The position numbers were made by a program, and so were the translations under genes. This document shows positions 28,090-35,912 of a DNA stretch of 46,691 nt, piece by piece. Position 1 is the stretch's first letter; each line of letters starts with the position of its first letter. This DNA is from Acidobacteriota bacterium (GTDB lineage Bacteria; Acidobacteriota; Terriglobia; UBA7540): positions 1 to 46,691 of the forward strand of contig JAHEKS010000003.1 in NCBI GenBank assembly GCA_024638215.1, given 5' to 3'. Under the pieces are notes generated by a model. That model was not told where the DNA came from. It did no database searches and was given only the letters and a program-made list of their open reading frames with translations.

Positions 28090-29367
28090 ATGAATATGGT
28101 TACCAAGATTCAATCGCAAGATAGGCACGAGCGCCGCTGGCTGGGGCTCGAGTGGCCGCGCTTCGCCGGCTGGCAGTGGAAGGTGCTGGTCCTCCTCACC
28201 GCGGTCAACCTGCTGAACTATTTCGACCGCCTCATCGTCTTTCCCATGTTCGCGTACTTGAAAGACGAATTCAGCGTCAGCGATCTCAAGCTCGGTGCGC
28301 TCGGGTCGATCCTGATCCTGGTCAATTCCCTCGCCGTGCTGCCACTCGGCTACTGCTCCGAACGCGGCAATCGGCAGAAGATCATGGCGGGCGGCGTGCT
28401 GTTCTGGAGTTTCGCCACCACGCTTTCGGGGTTTGCGGCGACGTTCAAGACGCTGCTGACCGCGCGCGCGCTGGTGGGCGTGGGCGAAGCCGCCTACGCG
28501 CCCGGTGGAACAGCCATGATCACCAGTTGTTTTCCGCAGCGCTTCCGCGCCCGCGTTCAGAGCATTTTCAATCTGGGAATGCTGGTGGGCGGCGTGCTGG
28601 GTCTGGCGGCGGGCGGCTTGTTGTCGCAGTGGGTCGGCTGGCGCAGCGCATTTTTCCTGGTCGGCTTGCCGGGATTTTTGATGGCCTTGTCCATCGACCG
28701 GCTGCGCGTTCCCGTCAGTGTCTCGCCGGAGCCCATTCCGCCGATCCGCAGCCTGCTCAAAATCCCCGCTTATCTGGCGGTGCTGGTGGGGGGAATGTTC
28801 GTCGTCTTCTCCAGCTCGGCCTTCGCCACCTGGGGAGTGGAATTCTCCGGGCGCTATCACGATATGGGCGTGGCGCAGGCCTCGCTCTGGCTGGCCACGC
28901 TGGTGCTGGTTGGCTCGATGGGCGGCGTTTTCATCGGCGGCTACGTCGCGGACCGCCTGCAGGACCGCTGGCCGTGGGGTCGCGCCATCACGATCGCCGT
29001 CACGCTGCTCGTAGGCACGCCGTTCCTTTACGTGGCCACTCACACGAGTTCACTTTTCTTGTTCCTGTTTTGCCTCTTCATGGGCACCTTTATGCTCACC
29101 TGCTACCACGGGCCGGCCACGGCGGTGATTCATGACCTGGTCAAGCCCCGCGCTTACGCTTTCTCCTTCGCGCTCTATATGTTCTTCATCCATTTTTTTG
29201 GAGACTCAGTCGCCCCCATCTTGATTGGCCTTGTCTCCGACCTCTCAGACCTCCGCCGCGGCTTGATGATCGCCGTGGCCGCGAATTTCCTCGCCGCGGC
29301 TTGTTTCTTCCTGGTGGCGTGGCTGATTCGCGTGCGGACCGTTCGGCATTCGGAATCCGCCGCGTGA
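28090..29367 (+). CDS. Major facilitator superfamily transporter, spinster-like
   Basis: Start placed at the ATG at 28090 (MNMVTKIQ), next to the first conserved segment; the codon at 28096 is an alternative and the ribosome site is weak. About 425 residues with 12 membrane segments. The hallmark LLNYFDRLIVFPMFAYLKDEF in segment 1, the loop 2-3 motif GYCSERGNRQKIMAGGVLFW and RALVGVGEAAYAPGGTAMI are typical of the spinster-like (Spns) MFS branch, whose substrates include lipids and organic acids. The bacterial substrate is unknown. It is 54 bases ahead of msrB with no terminator between, but functional linkage is uncertain. Confidence 0.88.
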   Translation: MNMVTKIQSQDRHERRWLGLEWPRFAGWQWKVLVLLTAVNLLNYFDRLIVFPMFAYLKDEFSVSDLKLGALGSILILVNSLAVLPLGYCSERGNRQKIMAGGVLFWSFATTLSGFAATFKTLLTARALVGVGEAAYAPGGTAMITSCFPQRFRARVQSIFNLGMLVGGVLGLAAGGLLSQWVGWRSAFFLVGLPGFLMALSIDRLRVPVSVSPEPIPPIRSLLKIPAYLAVLVGGMFVVFSSSAFATWGVEFSGRYHDMGVAQASLWLATLVLVGSMGGVFIGGYVADRLQDRWPWGRAITIAVTLLVGTPFLYVATHTSSLFLFLFCLFMGTFMLTCYHGPATAVIHDLVKPRAYAFSFALYMFFIHFFGDSVAPILIGLVSDLSDLRRGLMIAVAANFLAAACFFLVAWLIRVRTVRHSESAA

Positions 29368-29421
29368 CGGAATCGAAATGGAACCTGGAAACATCCAAGC
29401 ATCTGAGAAAGGCAGGGAGCC

Positions 29422-29820
29422 ATGGGCGAAAAACTGAAGAAGACAGACGCAGAATGGGAAAAGCAGTTGACGCCGGAACAATTCGCGGTGACGCGCCGCA
29501 AAGGGACCGAGCCGCCGTTCACCGGCCGCTACTGGGACCACCACGAGGCCGGCGTCTATCGCTGCGTCTGCTGCGGCGAGGAGCTCTTCAGTTCCACAAC
29601 CAAATTCGAATCCGGCAGCGGCTGGCCGAGCTTCATGGGGCCGGCTCAGGAAGGCAGCGTCGAGAGCGAAGACGATTTGAGTTACGGCATGGTGCGCACG
29701 GAAGTCACGTGCGCGAAATGCGGCGCGCACCTCGGACACGTCTTCCCGGACGGGCCGCGTCCCACCGGCTTGCGCTACTGCATCAACTCCGCCGCGCTCG
29801 ACTTCAAGAAGTCGAAATAA
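29422..29820 (+). CDS. msrB: Peptide-methionine (R)-S-oxide reductase
   Basis: A 132-residue MsrB, which reduces methionine-R-sulfoxide in proteins. The full domain is present: ETGSGWPSF-like block [13 protein letters not shown], zinc ligands CVCC (about 49-52) and CAKC (about 98-101), the [18 protein letters not shown] segment with the catalytic Cys in RYCINS. The nucleophile is Cys, not selenocysteine, although the next gene on the other strand appears to use Sec. Start has GGCAGGGAG upstream. No msrA in the window. Confidence 0.96.
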   Translation: MGEKLKKTDAEWEKQLTPEQFAVTRRKGTEPPFTGRYWDHHEAGVYRCVCCGEELFSSTTKFESGSGWPSFMGPAQEGSVESEDDLSYGMVRTEVTCAKCGAHLGHVFPDGPRPTGLRYCINSAALDFKKSK

Positions 29821-29859
29821 TCCGGCACGGCCGGAAGACTATTCCGGAGCGAACACTTC

Positions 29860-30633
29860 TCAGGACGCTGCGGCGCTCCGCCCGCCCTGCCGGACTTCAC
29901 TGAATCCCGCCGCGGCTTCCAGAAACGCGGTGATGACGGGATGCGGCCGCTCGGGCGTGGACGAAAGCTGCGGCTGGTAAAGCATGGCCAGGAAGAAACG
30001 GTTGCCGGGCAGTTCCACCGCCCGCGCCTCAGACTGCTCGCCGCGCCCGCTCACGCGCAGGCCCGCGGCGATAAAATTCGCCTCAAACGAAGCATTAACT
30101 TCGTAGTTACAGAAAAACTCCTCGCGCACTTCCTGCCGCCCGTAAATGGCGTAAAGCTGCGTTCCGGGATCAACGTGAATCGTGCCGCCGCCCGAAAGCT
30201 TGGGCGCGCCCGCGGGGGGGTTGGGAATTTCGCAGCTGACCGGAGTGATGACGACATTCCTGGAGCCCGAGTCGTGTTCCGCCGAATCGGCATCGGCGAT
30301 TCCCAGGACGTTGCGCGCATACTCTAACAGAGTATGTTGAAATCCCCCTCAGGTCCCCACCAACGGCCAGTCGCGCGAGCGCGCGAACTCGATGCCGTTC
30401 AGCATCCCTTCCATGCTCTTGTAGGGGCTGCCGGAGGAGGCCCACAGGCCGTCGAACTCTTCCAAGCGCTCTACGTCGGCTGGATCAAGCAAGCTGGGCG
30501 TCGGCAGCCAGCGATACTCGATTTCAATCTCCGACCGTTTGGCCGCGTGCTCGATCGAGGCGTTGATGGCCTGGTGCGACCGGTATTCCGGTGTGAAGTC
30601 CCCGATGACCCCAATTTTGACGGGTGAGCTCAT
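29860..30633 (-). CDS. CTP-synthase C-terminal-region-related selenoprotein (amidotransferase-like), UGA read as Sec95
   Basis: The gene starts at the ATG at 30633 (GGGGAGGAT ribosome site) and reads 94 codons to WPLVGT. It then meets a TGA at 30349-30351 and continues in the same frame, GGFQHTLLEYARNVLGIADA, to the real stop at 29860: 257 residues in all. Sequence on both sides belongs to one class I glutamine-amidotransferase-like protein related to the CTP synthase C-terminus (VKIGVIGDFTPEYRSH; NYEVNASFEANF; ERPHPVITAFLEAA). The TGA falls exactly at the nucleophile of the G-[C]-GGFQ elbow. A SECIS-like hairpin follows (30318-30336). The catalytic His and Glu of glutaminases (usually HPE) are here YQPQ (219-222), so glutamine hydrolysis is unlikely. 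A Cys-to-Sec family of this name is known; the function is not. The upstream neighbour is a MOSC gene. Confidence 0.85.
30318..30336 (-). promoter_or_regulatory. Bacterial SECIS-like hairpin
   Basis: On the mRNA, 12 bases after the UGA, CAUACUC-UGUUA-GAGUAUG forms a perfect 7-bp stem with a 5-base loop containing GU. In E. coli fdhF the upper SECIS stem-loop likewise begins about 11 bases after UGA and has a GU in the loop that SelB binds. The stem is AU-rich compared with the surrounding gene, and its third-position bases depart from local codon habit, which suggests selection on RNA structure. Confidence 0.82.
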
Positions 30634-30650
30634 AAGATCCTCCCCGCTGG

Positions 30651-31120
30651 TCAGATTTGCGCGTTTTCGACGGGGGCGATTGTATCACCGGCGCGGATGG
30701 TCCCGGCGGAAATCGCTTCGGCGCGCAAACCGCCGCGATGCATGAGCGCGCCCTTGACGCCCTTCCGCGTCAGGCCTTCCAGGTGCTCGCACGGCTCGCA
30801 GAGGCGCATGCCTTTCAGGCGCACTTTGCCCACGCGAAATTCCTTGCCTGCCAGGTGATTCAGCGGCACGCCGCGCGTCACCAGATTGCGGCGCGAATCG
30901 CCCGCGCCAAGCTGAATCCCGCTTTCGTGAGCCAGCGCTTCAAGCGCCTCGATTTCAATCAGCGGCCATTTCCCGGATGATTCGACCACGTGCCGCTTCC
31001 GTCGAAGTAGCGGTCGCCTTCAATGCCCTTTCCCGGCACCACCCGCGCCTCCGCGACCGATTTGAGCGGCGCCGCCGCGCGTGCGCTGACGTGAATTGAA
31101 ACCAGTTTCCCTTCCCACAT
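30651..31120 (-). pseudogene. MOSC-domain protein gene with a frameshift
   Basis: From the ATG at 31120 (GGGAG upstream) the frame reads MWEGKLVSIHVSARAAAPLK, KGIEGDRYFDGSGTWSNHPG and stops at a TGA (30959-30961). The rest of the MOSC domain continues in the next frame: WPLIEIEALEALAHESGIQL, RRNLVTRGVPLNHLAGKEF, MRLCEPCEHLEGLTRKGVKG, to a stop at 30651. One base lost near 30962 would explain it. MOSC domains bind sulfur or molybdenum cofactor species. The gene lies 18 bases upstream of the selenoprotein and 18 downstream of mtnA. It could be a recent mutation or a sequencing error, since the rest is well conserved. Confidence 0.8.
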
Positions 31121-31138
31121 TCTGCGACTCCCTTTCTC

Positions 31139-32233
31139 TTACGATGCGAAGAGCGCTTTCAGGCTGTCCGCGTACGGCGCGCGCGCCACGCCGCGCTCCG
31201 TGATGATGGCAGTGACGTAGCGGTGCGGCGTGACGTCAAACGCCGGATGTCGCGCGGGAACATCGGCGGGCGCGGTCTGCACGCCGCCCCAATGCGTGAC
31301 CTCGTCCGCCGAGCGCTCCTCGATGGGAATCTGCTCGCCGGAGCTGAGGCTGAGATCAATTGTCGAAAGCGGTGCGGCCACGTAAAACGGGATGCCGTTT
31401 TCACGCGCGAGAACCGCCACCGTGTAGGTTCCGATCTTGTTGGCCACGTCGCCGTTCGCGGCAATGCGGTCCGCGCCGACGATGACCGCCTGAATTTCCC
31501 CCAGCTTCATGAAGTGCCCGGCCATGTTATCGGTGATGAGCGTGACGGGAATCTGGTCCTTAGCCAGTTCCCAGGCCGTCAGGCGCGCGCCCTGAAGGAA
31601 CGGCCGCGTTTCGTCGGCGAGCACGTCAATCTTTTTCCCCGCCGCAATGGCGGCACGAACCACTCCCAGCGCCGTGCCGTAGCCGCCCGTCGCCAGCGCA
31701 CCCGCGTTGCAGTGCGTCAGGACGGTCGCCGATTCGGGAATCAGCGCCGCGCCGTGCCGCCCCATCGCCTCGTTGATGGCGATGTCTTCCGCGAGCACGC
31801 GCTGCGCTTCTTCGATCAGGCGCGATTTGACGGCAGCGATTTTCTCGGCTTCCGTAGCGCCGCCCTTCAGGGCGGCACCTGCCGGGCTAAAGCCCGGCGC
31901 TACGTTGAGCGAACTCTCAAACAGTTCCCGCATCCGTTTGACCGCCCAGAATAGATTCACCGCCGTCGGGCGCGTCTTGGAAATCATCTCCGCAATCTTT
32001 TCGAAATCCGCGCGCAATTCCTCAACGCTCACGGCGCGCGATTGCTTGATGCCCAGCGCAACGCCCATGGCCGCCGCCACGCCGATGGCCGGCGCGCCGC
32101 GAATCACCATGGAGCGAATCGCCTCCGCCACTTCCTGATAGGTGCGGCACGTCACGTAGACCTCGCTCGTCGGGAGCCTGGTCTGATCAATCATGCGCAC
32201 GCCGTCTTCGGTCCACTCGATAGTTTTGAACAT
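31139..32233 (-). CDS. mtnA: S-methyl-5-thioribose-1-phosphate isomerase with a repeat-encoded insert
   Basis: A 364-residue MtnA, which converts methylthioribose-1-phosphate to methylthioribulose-1-phosphate in methionine salvage. Catalytic segments are intact: [19 protein letters not shown] with the active Cys, and [19 protein letters not shown] with the active Asp. [13 protein letters not shown] near the N-terminus is diagnostic. Residues about 111-127 ([17 protein letters not shown]) are not part of the fold. They are encoded by a 50-bp palindromic repeat (31854-31903) that entered in frame between two helices. The gene heads a likely operon with the MOSC and selenoprotein genes. No other methionine-salvage gene is nearby. 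Confidence 0.95.
   Translation of the reverse strand: MFKTIEWTEDGVRMIDQTRLPTSEVYVTCRTYQEVAEAIRSMVIRGAPAIGVAAAMGVALGIKQSRAVSVEELRADFEKIAEMISKTRPTAVNLFWAVKRMRELFESSLNVAPGFSPAGAALKGGATEAEKIAAVKSRLIEEAQRVLAEDIAINEAMGRHGAALIPESATVLTHCNAGALATGGYGTALGVVRAAIAAGKKIDVLADETRPFLQGARLTAWELAKDQIPVTLITDNMAGHFMKLGEIQAVIVGADRIAANGDVANKIGTYTVAVLARENGIPFYVAAPLSTIDLSLSSGEQIPIEERSADEVTHWGGVQTAPADVPARHPAFDVTPHRYVTAIITERGVARAPYADSLKALFAS
31854..31903. repeat. 50-bp palindromic repeat inside mtnA
   Basis: The element (GTAGCGCC at one end, GGCGCTAC at the other) consists of two small hairpins, GCCGCCCTTCAGGGCGGC and GCCGGGCTAAAGCCCGGC, joined by ACCT. Its exact reverse complement lies at 32293-32342. It is translated as part of MtnA without a stop or frame change. 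Confidence 0.9.
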
Positions 32234-32252
32234 GGCTGAAACTGGCTGTTCC

Positions 32253-32342
32253 GTAGCGCCGGGCTTTAGCCCGGCAGGTGCCTCTCCGAAAGGTAGCGCC
32301 GGGCTTTAGCCCGGCAGGTGCCGCCCTGAAGGGCGGCGCTAC
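32253..32342. repeat. One and a half copies of the 50-bp palindromic repeat upstream of mtnA
   Basis: A partial copy (32253-32281) and a full copy (32293-32342) stand in tandem in the leader of mtnA. The full copy is the exact reverse complement of the one inside mtnA. With both present, mtnA mRNA could pair leader with coding region over 50 bases. Confidence 0.88.
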
Positions 32343-32447
32343 ATTCGCCTGTTGCCGAAAAGTCCGCAGAACAACAAGTCCCGCATTATATCAGCTTGCT
32401 TGCTCCCTGCGGCGCCGCAGAGTAAACTCGCGGAGTGAGTTCGCACT

Positions 32448-32589
32448 TGTCATCCTGAGTCCGGCTCTGCGGGACGAAGGATCTTTTTCATTTCGTGAAT
32501 TCGGCCTGCTGGATCGTCCTTGCGGAAAGTGATGAAAAAGATGCTTCGCGGAGTTTACCCTGAGCTAAGCGAACGGGCTCAGCATGACA
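32448..32589. repeat. Long copy of the TGTCATCCTGAG interspersed repeat
   Basis: This 142-bp copy begins TGTCATCCTGAG and ends CTCAGCATGACA, with GACGAAGGATCTTTTTC and GAAAAAGATGCTTCG as inner inverted arms. It fills most of the space between the mtnA leader and pta, and its right end overlaps an ATG that could mislead start prediction for pta. Compare 3532-3617. Confidence 0.8.
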
Positions 32590-32625
32590 CGTAAGGGTCT
32601 AACCCGAGTGGACAGGAATATTTCT

Positions 32626-33645
32626 ATGGACCTCATTCTGAAAATCCGCGCAAGAGCCAAAGAAAATCCGCAACGAATTGTTCTCTTCGAAGGTGAAGAA
32701 GATCGGACGCTGGCCGCCGCTGAAATCATCGAGCGGGAGAACCTGGCGCGCGTCATGCTGCTCGGCAACGTCGAAAAGATTCAATCGCGACTGAAGACGC
32801 TCGGCATGGCGCCGGCGCGTGCCGCGATTCTTGATCCGGCTGCGAGCGACAAGCTGAAAGCCTACGCGCGCGCCCTTTATGAGTGGCGCCGCGCCAAAGG
32901 CATGACGGAAACGGAAGCCTTAGAGAACGCGAAGATGCCGCGCGTCTTTGCCGGGCTGATGGTGGCGGCAGGCGACGCCGAAGGGTCGGTGGGCGGCGCG
33001 TTCTCGACCACCGCAGACACGGTGCGTGCGGCGCTGTGGACGATTGGCACCGCGCCGGGACTCACGCTCGTCTCCAGTTTCTTCCTGATGGTTTCGCCCA
33101 ACAAAAACCTGGGCGCAGATGGCGCGTGTCTGTTTGCCGATTGCGCCGTGGTTCCTCAGCCCACGCCGCCGCAGCTTGCCGAAATCGCGCTCTCGACCGC
33201 GCAGAACGCTCAGGCGCTGCTGAACGTCGAGCCGCGCGTGGCCATGCTTTCGTTTTCAACCAAGGGCAGCGCCGACCATCCGATGATCGCCGCGGTGCAG
33301 GAAGCCACGCGCACGGTGCGGGCGCGCGCGCCGCAACTGATTGTGGACGGCGAGCTGCAGCTCGACGCCGCCGTCATTCCCCAGATCGCCGAGCGCAAAG
33401 CGCAGGGGTCGGCCGTCGGCGGCCGCGCCAACGTTTTTATCTTCCCCGATTTGAACGCCGGAAATATCGCCTACAAGCTCGCCGAGCGCTTCGGCGGCTG
33501 CGAAGCCATCGGGCCGGTGCTCCAAGGCCTCGCCAAACCGGCGAATGATCTTTCGCGTGGCTGCAAGGCGGAAGATATCGTCAACGTCGCGGCCATCACC
33601 GCGCTGCAAGCAATGAGCTTGAAGAAAGCGGCGGCGAAGGGATAA
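32626..33645 (+). CDS. pta: Phosphate acetyltransferase
   Basis: The start is the ATG at 32626 ([20 protein letters not shown], with AGGA upstream). A longer frame back to 32584 begins inside a repeat and is rejected. The 339-residue product matches the short Pta class: [55 protein letters not shown], then [35 protein letters not shown]-type and [14 protein letters not shown]. It interconverts acetyl-CoA and acetyl phosphate for acetate metabolism or ATP gain. No ackA is adjacent. Butyryl or other acyl specificity cannot be excluded. Confidence 0.94.
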   Translation: MDLILKIRARAKENPQRIVLFEGEEDRTLAAAEIIERENLARVMLLGNVEKIQSRLKTLGMAPARAAILDPAASDKLKAYARALYEWRRAKGMTETEALENAKMPRVFAGLMVAAGDAEGSVGGAFSTTADTVRAALWTIGTAPGLTLVSSFFLMVSPNKNLGADGACLFADCAVVPQPTPPQLAEIALSTAQNAQALLNVEPRVAMLSFSTKGSADHPMIAAVQEATRTVRARAPQLIVDGELQLDAAVIPQIAERKAQGSAVGGRANVFIFPDLNAGNIAYKLAERFGGCEAIGPVLQGLAKPANDLSRGCKAEDIVNVAAITALQAMSLKKAAAKG

Positions 33646-33798
33646 TGCGGTTCGGGGTTCGGGGTGGTGGGGGTAGCCACGGCACGGGGTGTGTGGCGTG
33701 GGGTTTTCGGTCGGAGTTCGCAGTCGGCGAACCTGTGACACAATTGGATAATATCACGACGAAGACAGGAAGCCCACTACCATTTGAGGGACCAAGCG

Positions 33799-34260
33799 AT
33801 GAAAATGGCCACCAGTGACGAAATCCGGGAGCGATACCGGAGTTTGTCCGATGATGAACTGTTGGTCCTGGCAGCCGACTCGGCTTCACTCACTCCGGAG
33901 GCGGACGGAGCATTGAAACAGGAAGTTGCCCGGCGAGGGTTGAGAGAAACCGATGTGAAAGAGGCGTCCGCGCGCCTTATCAGATTTAAAGCGAAGGACA
34001 AAGAGGTACAGAGAGCGCTTTTCGATTTTAGATCAAAGCTTGCGTACACATTGAGGTCGCTCTTCCTCGTGGCGCTGATAGTGGTCTTCTGGTGGGTCAG
34101 CGCGTTCGTCGCCCGCGCGTTCTTCAAGTCACCTGAGACCCGTGTGAAATTCCAGGAGGTGGCGTTTGTCTTAGCGGCCCTGGCCCTCACAACCTGGGAG
34201 GTTGTTCGTTACGTCAAAAAGCGCCGTAATAAGCGTCGCGCGACAGCTTCCAAGGAGTAG
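33799..34260 (+). CDS. Small membrane protein of unknown function
   Basis: Start at the ATG at 33799, with GAGGG nine bases ahead. The 153-residue protein has a soluble acidic N-terminal part (EIRERYRSLSDDELLVLAAD, SLTPEADGALKQEVARRGL), a short motif seen in many Acidobacteriota proteins. Two membrane segments follow (about 82-102 and 115-135), then a basic C-terminus (KKRRNKRR). It is less GC-rich than its neighbours. Upstream, GTTCGC-AGTCG-GCGAAC (33715-33731) and GATAAT (33746-33751) may be operator and -10. Function not known. Confidence 0.7.
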   Translation: MKMATSDEIRERYRSLSDDELLVLAADSASLTPEADGALKQEVARRGLRETDVKEASARLIRFKAKDKEVQRALFDFRSKLAYTLRSLFLVALIVVFWWVSAFVARAFFKSPETRVKFQEVAFVLAALALTTWEVVRYVKKRRNKRRATASKE

Positions 34261-34360
34261 GCAGTAGCGTGCAGCCCCGCCTGTGAAGTCCCCAACATTA
34301 GGGTTCGCCTTCAGGATCCCACGGTCAACCCTCTAAGGCGAAATTGACCGCGGCTACTAT

Positions 34361-34415
34361 CTTTCAACTCTCAACCTTCGACTCTCGACTTTCAACTGTC
34401 AGCCCTCAACTTACT
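34361..34415. repeat. TCAACTCTCAAC-type low-complexity tract
   Basis: A pyrimidine-rich tract of irregular TTCAACTCTCAAC units lies at the 3' end of the toxin gene. A similar tract occurs at 35220-35258 at the 3' end of purE. In both cases it abuts or overlaps the end of a minus-strand gene. Confidence 0.65.
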
Positions 34416-34770
34416 TCTTCAAGTCCTTCAGCAGGTCCCGGATTTGCTGAGCGACCTTGCCAGCCTCGACCAGCGGCTCGAGCTGCCGGTACACGTCGGC
34501 AAGGTCGCCCGCGCGGCGCCTGCCGACGGCGCAAATGACGACCAGGCGCTCTTCGCGGTAGATGCGATAAATGATCCGGTGCGAGCCGAACTCGTGCTTC
34601 CAGAAGTTGGTGAGGGGAGCGCGCAGCGGGAGCCCGTGCGCTTCAGGGTCAACGGCCAGCCGCTTTTCCAAGACTTTCCTGAGCCGCTTTTTGATGCTGC
34701 CGTCGAGGGCGGCAACGTCGTCCCGGGCTTCGGTGATGAAGGCGATCCTGTATTTCGGGGGGTCATTCAC
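34411..34770 (-). CDS. RelE/ParE-family toxin
   Basis: A 119-residue toxin-like protein: YRIAFITEARDDVAALDGSI, then APLTNFWKHEFGSHRIIYRIYR, then VVICAVGRRRAGDLADVYRQ. The order of the basic strand (FGSHRIIYRI) and of the VGRR-DVY end is that of RelE/YoeB-ParE folds. About 20 residues after the domain are a charged helix. Its ATG overlaps the antitoxin stop (ATGA, 34767-34770). It would inhibit growth by mRNA cleavage or gyrase poisoning; which one is not decidable. Confidence 0.85.
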   Translation of the reverse strand: MNDPPKYRIAFITEARDDVAALDGSIKKRLRKVLEKRLAVDPEAHGLPLRAPLTNFWKHEFGSHRIIYRIYREERLVVICAVGRRRAGDLADVYRQLEPLVEAGKVAQQIRDLLKDLKK

Positions 34771-35081
34771 GCGCCAAAAACCTCGGCCATCGAATGCAGC
34801 CGCCCGGCCTTCACGTCGCCGTCGAGACTCTTGGCAAGCTTCAGGAGCCGGTCCGCCAGCCGGCGGTCTGCGAGGATTTCCAGCGTGGCCAAAGCCGACT
34901 CGCGTTCGCGCAGCAGGGAATCAAGCCACTCTCTGTCCACGAGATATTTGGGCTCTTCCCGGCGATTTTCTACCAGAACCACGCGCGAGCCCTTGGCCCG
35001 TTTCGCATACCGCTTGAAATTGTCCCGGAACTTAGTGGCCGAAACGCGGCTGACAGTCTTGGCGGTCAATAGTTGTCCCAT
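34767..35081 (-). CDS. Phd/YefM-type antitoxin
   Basis: A 104-residue protein with KTVSRVSATKFRDNFKRYAK, RVVLVENRREEPKYLVDREW and a long C-terminal helix. This is the Phd/YefM layout of DNA-binding N-terminus and toxin-masking tail. The ATG at 35081 follows its promoter so closely, and GAAAGG is so near, that initiation signals are unusual. A strong promoter and two CGTACG palindromes lie directly upstream, fitting autoregulation. It is coupled to the toxin by a 4-base overlap. Confidence 0.83.
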   Translation of the reverse strand: MGQLLTAKTVSRVSATKFRDNFKRYAKRAKGSRVVLVENRREEPKYLVDREWLDSLLRERESALATLEILADRRLADRLLKLAKSLDGDVKAGRLHSMAEVFGA

Positions 35082-35085
35082 CCTT

Positions 35086-35147
35086 TCGTACGATCCATTC
35101 TAACTAACGTACGTTATGATTATAGACCTCGCCTGCACGGAGGTCAA
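35086..35147 (-). promoter_or_regulatory. Promoter and paired operator of the YefM/RelE-like module
   Basis: On the minus strand TTGACC (35142-35147) and a perfect TATAAT (35119-35124) are 17 bases apart. Between the -10 and the antitoxin start are two palindromes with the same core: AACGTACGTT (35106-35115) and TCGTACGA (35086-35093). Their centres are 21 bases, two helical turns, apart. YefM-type antitoxins bind paired palindromes of this kind (TGTACA core in E. coli). Confidence 0.75.
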
Positions 35148-35250
35148 GCCGAATGCCGGGCGGTTAAATTCTGCGGCAGAAAAGCAGAATTCCAAACCCG
35201 GACCGCGTCAACCCGTTCGCTCTCAACTCTTAACTCTGAACTCTCAACTT

Positions 35251-35769
35251 TTAACTGCTCTTAAACTCCCTCTTCACTTTTTCGGATTTCTCCGCGACCG
35301 ACCGCGCGAGCTTTTCCTTATGCTCGGCCATTTTCTTGGCGAGCGCGGGATCGCACGCGGCAAGGATTTGGACGGCGAAGATCGCGGCATTGACAGCGCC
35401 GGGCCTGCCGATGGCCATGCAAGCGACGGGGACGCCAGCGGGCATCTGGACCGTGGCGAGCAGCGAGTCGAGCCCTTGCAGCGTGGTCGAAGGCATGGGC
35501 ACGGCGATGACCGGCAGCGTGGTCTCCGCCGCCACCACCCCCGCCAGGTGGGCCGCGCCGCCCGCTCCGACGATGATCGCCTTGAGGCCGCGCGCAATCG
35601 CCGTGCGCGCGTATTCCGCCGTGCGCGCGGGCGACCGGTGCGCCGAGGTCACGTCCACTTCGCAGGCGACGCCAAACTTCGCGAGCGTCGCCGCCGCTTC
35701 CGACATGACGGGCAGGTCGGAATCGCTGCCCATAATGATGCCCACTTGCGGTCCGGTCTTTTCTGTCAT
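35251..35769 (-). CDS. purE: N5-carboxyaminoimidazole ribonucleotide mutase
   Basis: The ATG at 35769 with GGGAGAA upstream is preferred over a TTG three bases earlier. The 172-residue protein has the class I PurE signatures: [50 protein letters not shown] and the closing [14 protein letters not shown]. It moves the carboxylate of N5-CAIR to C4 in purine synthesis. A basic tail ([12 protein letters not shown]) is extra. It lies 143 bases downstream of purD. No purK, which normally supplies its substrate, is in the window. Confidence 0.96.
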   Translation of the reverse strand: MTEKTGPQVGIIMGSDSDLPVMSEAAATLAKFGVACEVDVTSAHRSPARTAEYARTAIARGLKAIIVGAGGAAHLAGVVAAETTLPVIAVPMPSTTLQGLDSLLATVQMPAGVPVACMAIGRPGAVNAAIFAVQILAACDPALAKKMAEHKEKLARSVAEKSEKVKREFKSS

Positions 35770-35840
35770 CAAATTCTCCCTGGATTTTCGAGTGTTGTGT
35801 CTATCTAATGACGATTACAAAATTAAGGGACAACACCCCC

Positions 35841-35859
35841 CTGTAGCGGCGCTACAGCC
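35841..35859. repeat. Palindrome between purD and purE
   Basis: CTGTAGCG-G-CGCTACAG is a perfect 8-bp-arm inverted repeat with one central base, in the purD-purE gap. It resembles the ends of the GTAGCGCC repeat family and may stabilise or end the purD message. Confidence 0.55.
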
Positions 35860-35912
35860 TGCGTCGCTACTGTGTTCTGTACCGCTCTGTAAAGGCTGTA
35901 ACTCTTTTCCAA

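Noticed and set aside
29422-29820. MsrB as a selenoprotein
   Set aside because: The catalytic position is an ordinary Cys codon (RYCINS) and no internal TGA is present.
30959-30961. In-frame TGA in the MOSC gene as a second selenocysteine codon
   Set aside because: After this TGA the same frame loses all similarity (LKSRR...), whereas the MOSC domain continues in the next frame. No hairpin follows at SECIS distance. It is a frameshift, unlike the TGA at 30349.
32584-32625. Upstream ATG at 32584 as the pta start
   Set aside because: It lies inside the end of an interspersed repeat (AGCATGACA). The ATG at 32626 has a ribosome site and gives the usual length.
33715-33731. GTTCGC-AGTCG-GCGAAC as a LexA box
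   Set aside because: The arms are in the opposite order to the GAAC-N4-GTTC LexA type and the following gene is not a DNA-repair gene. It is kept only as a possible operator.
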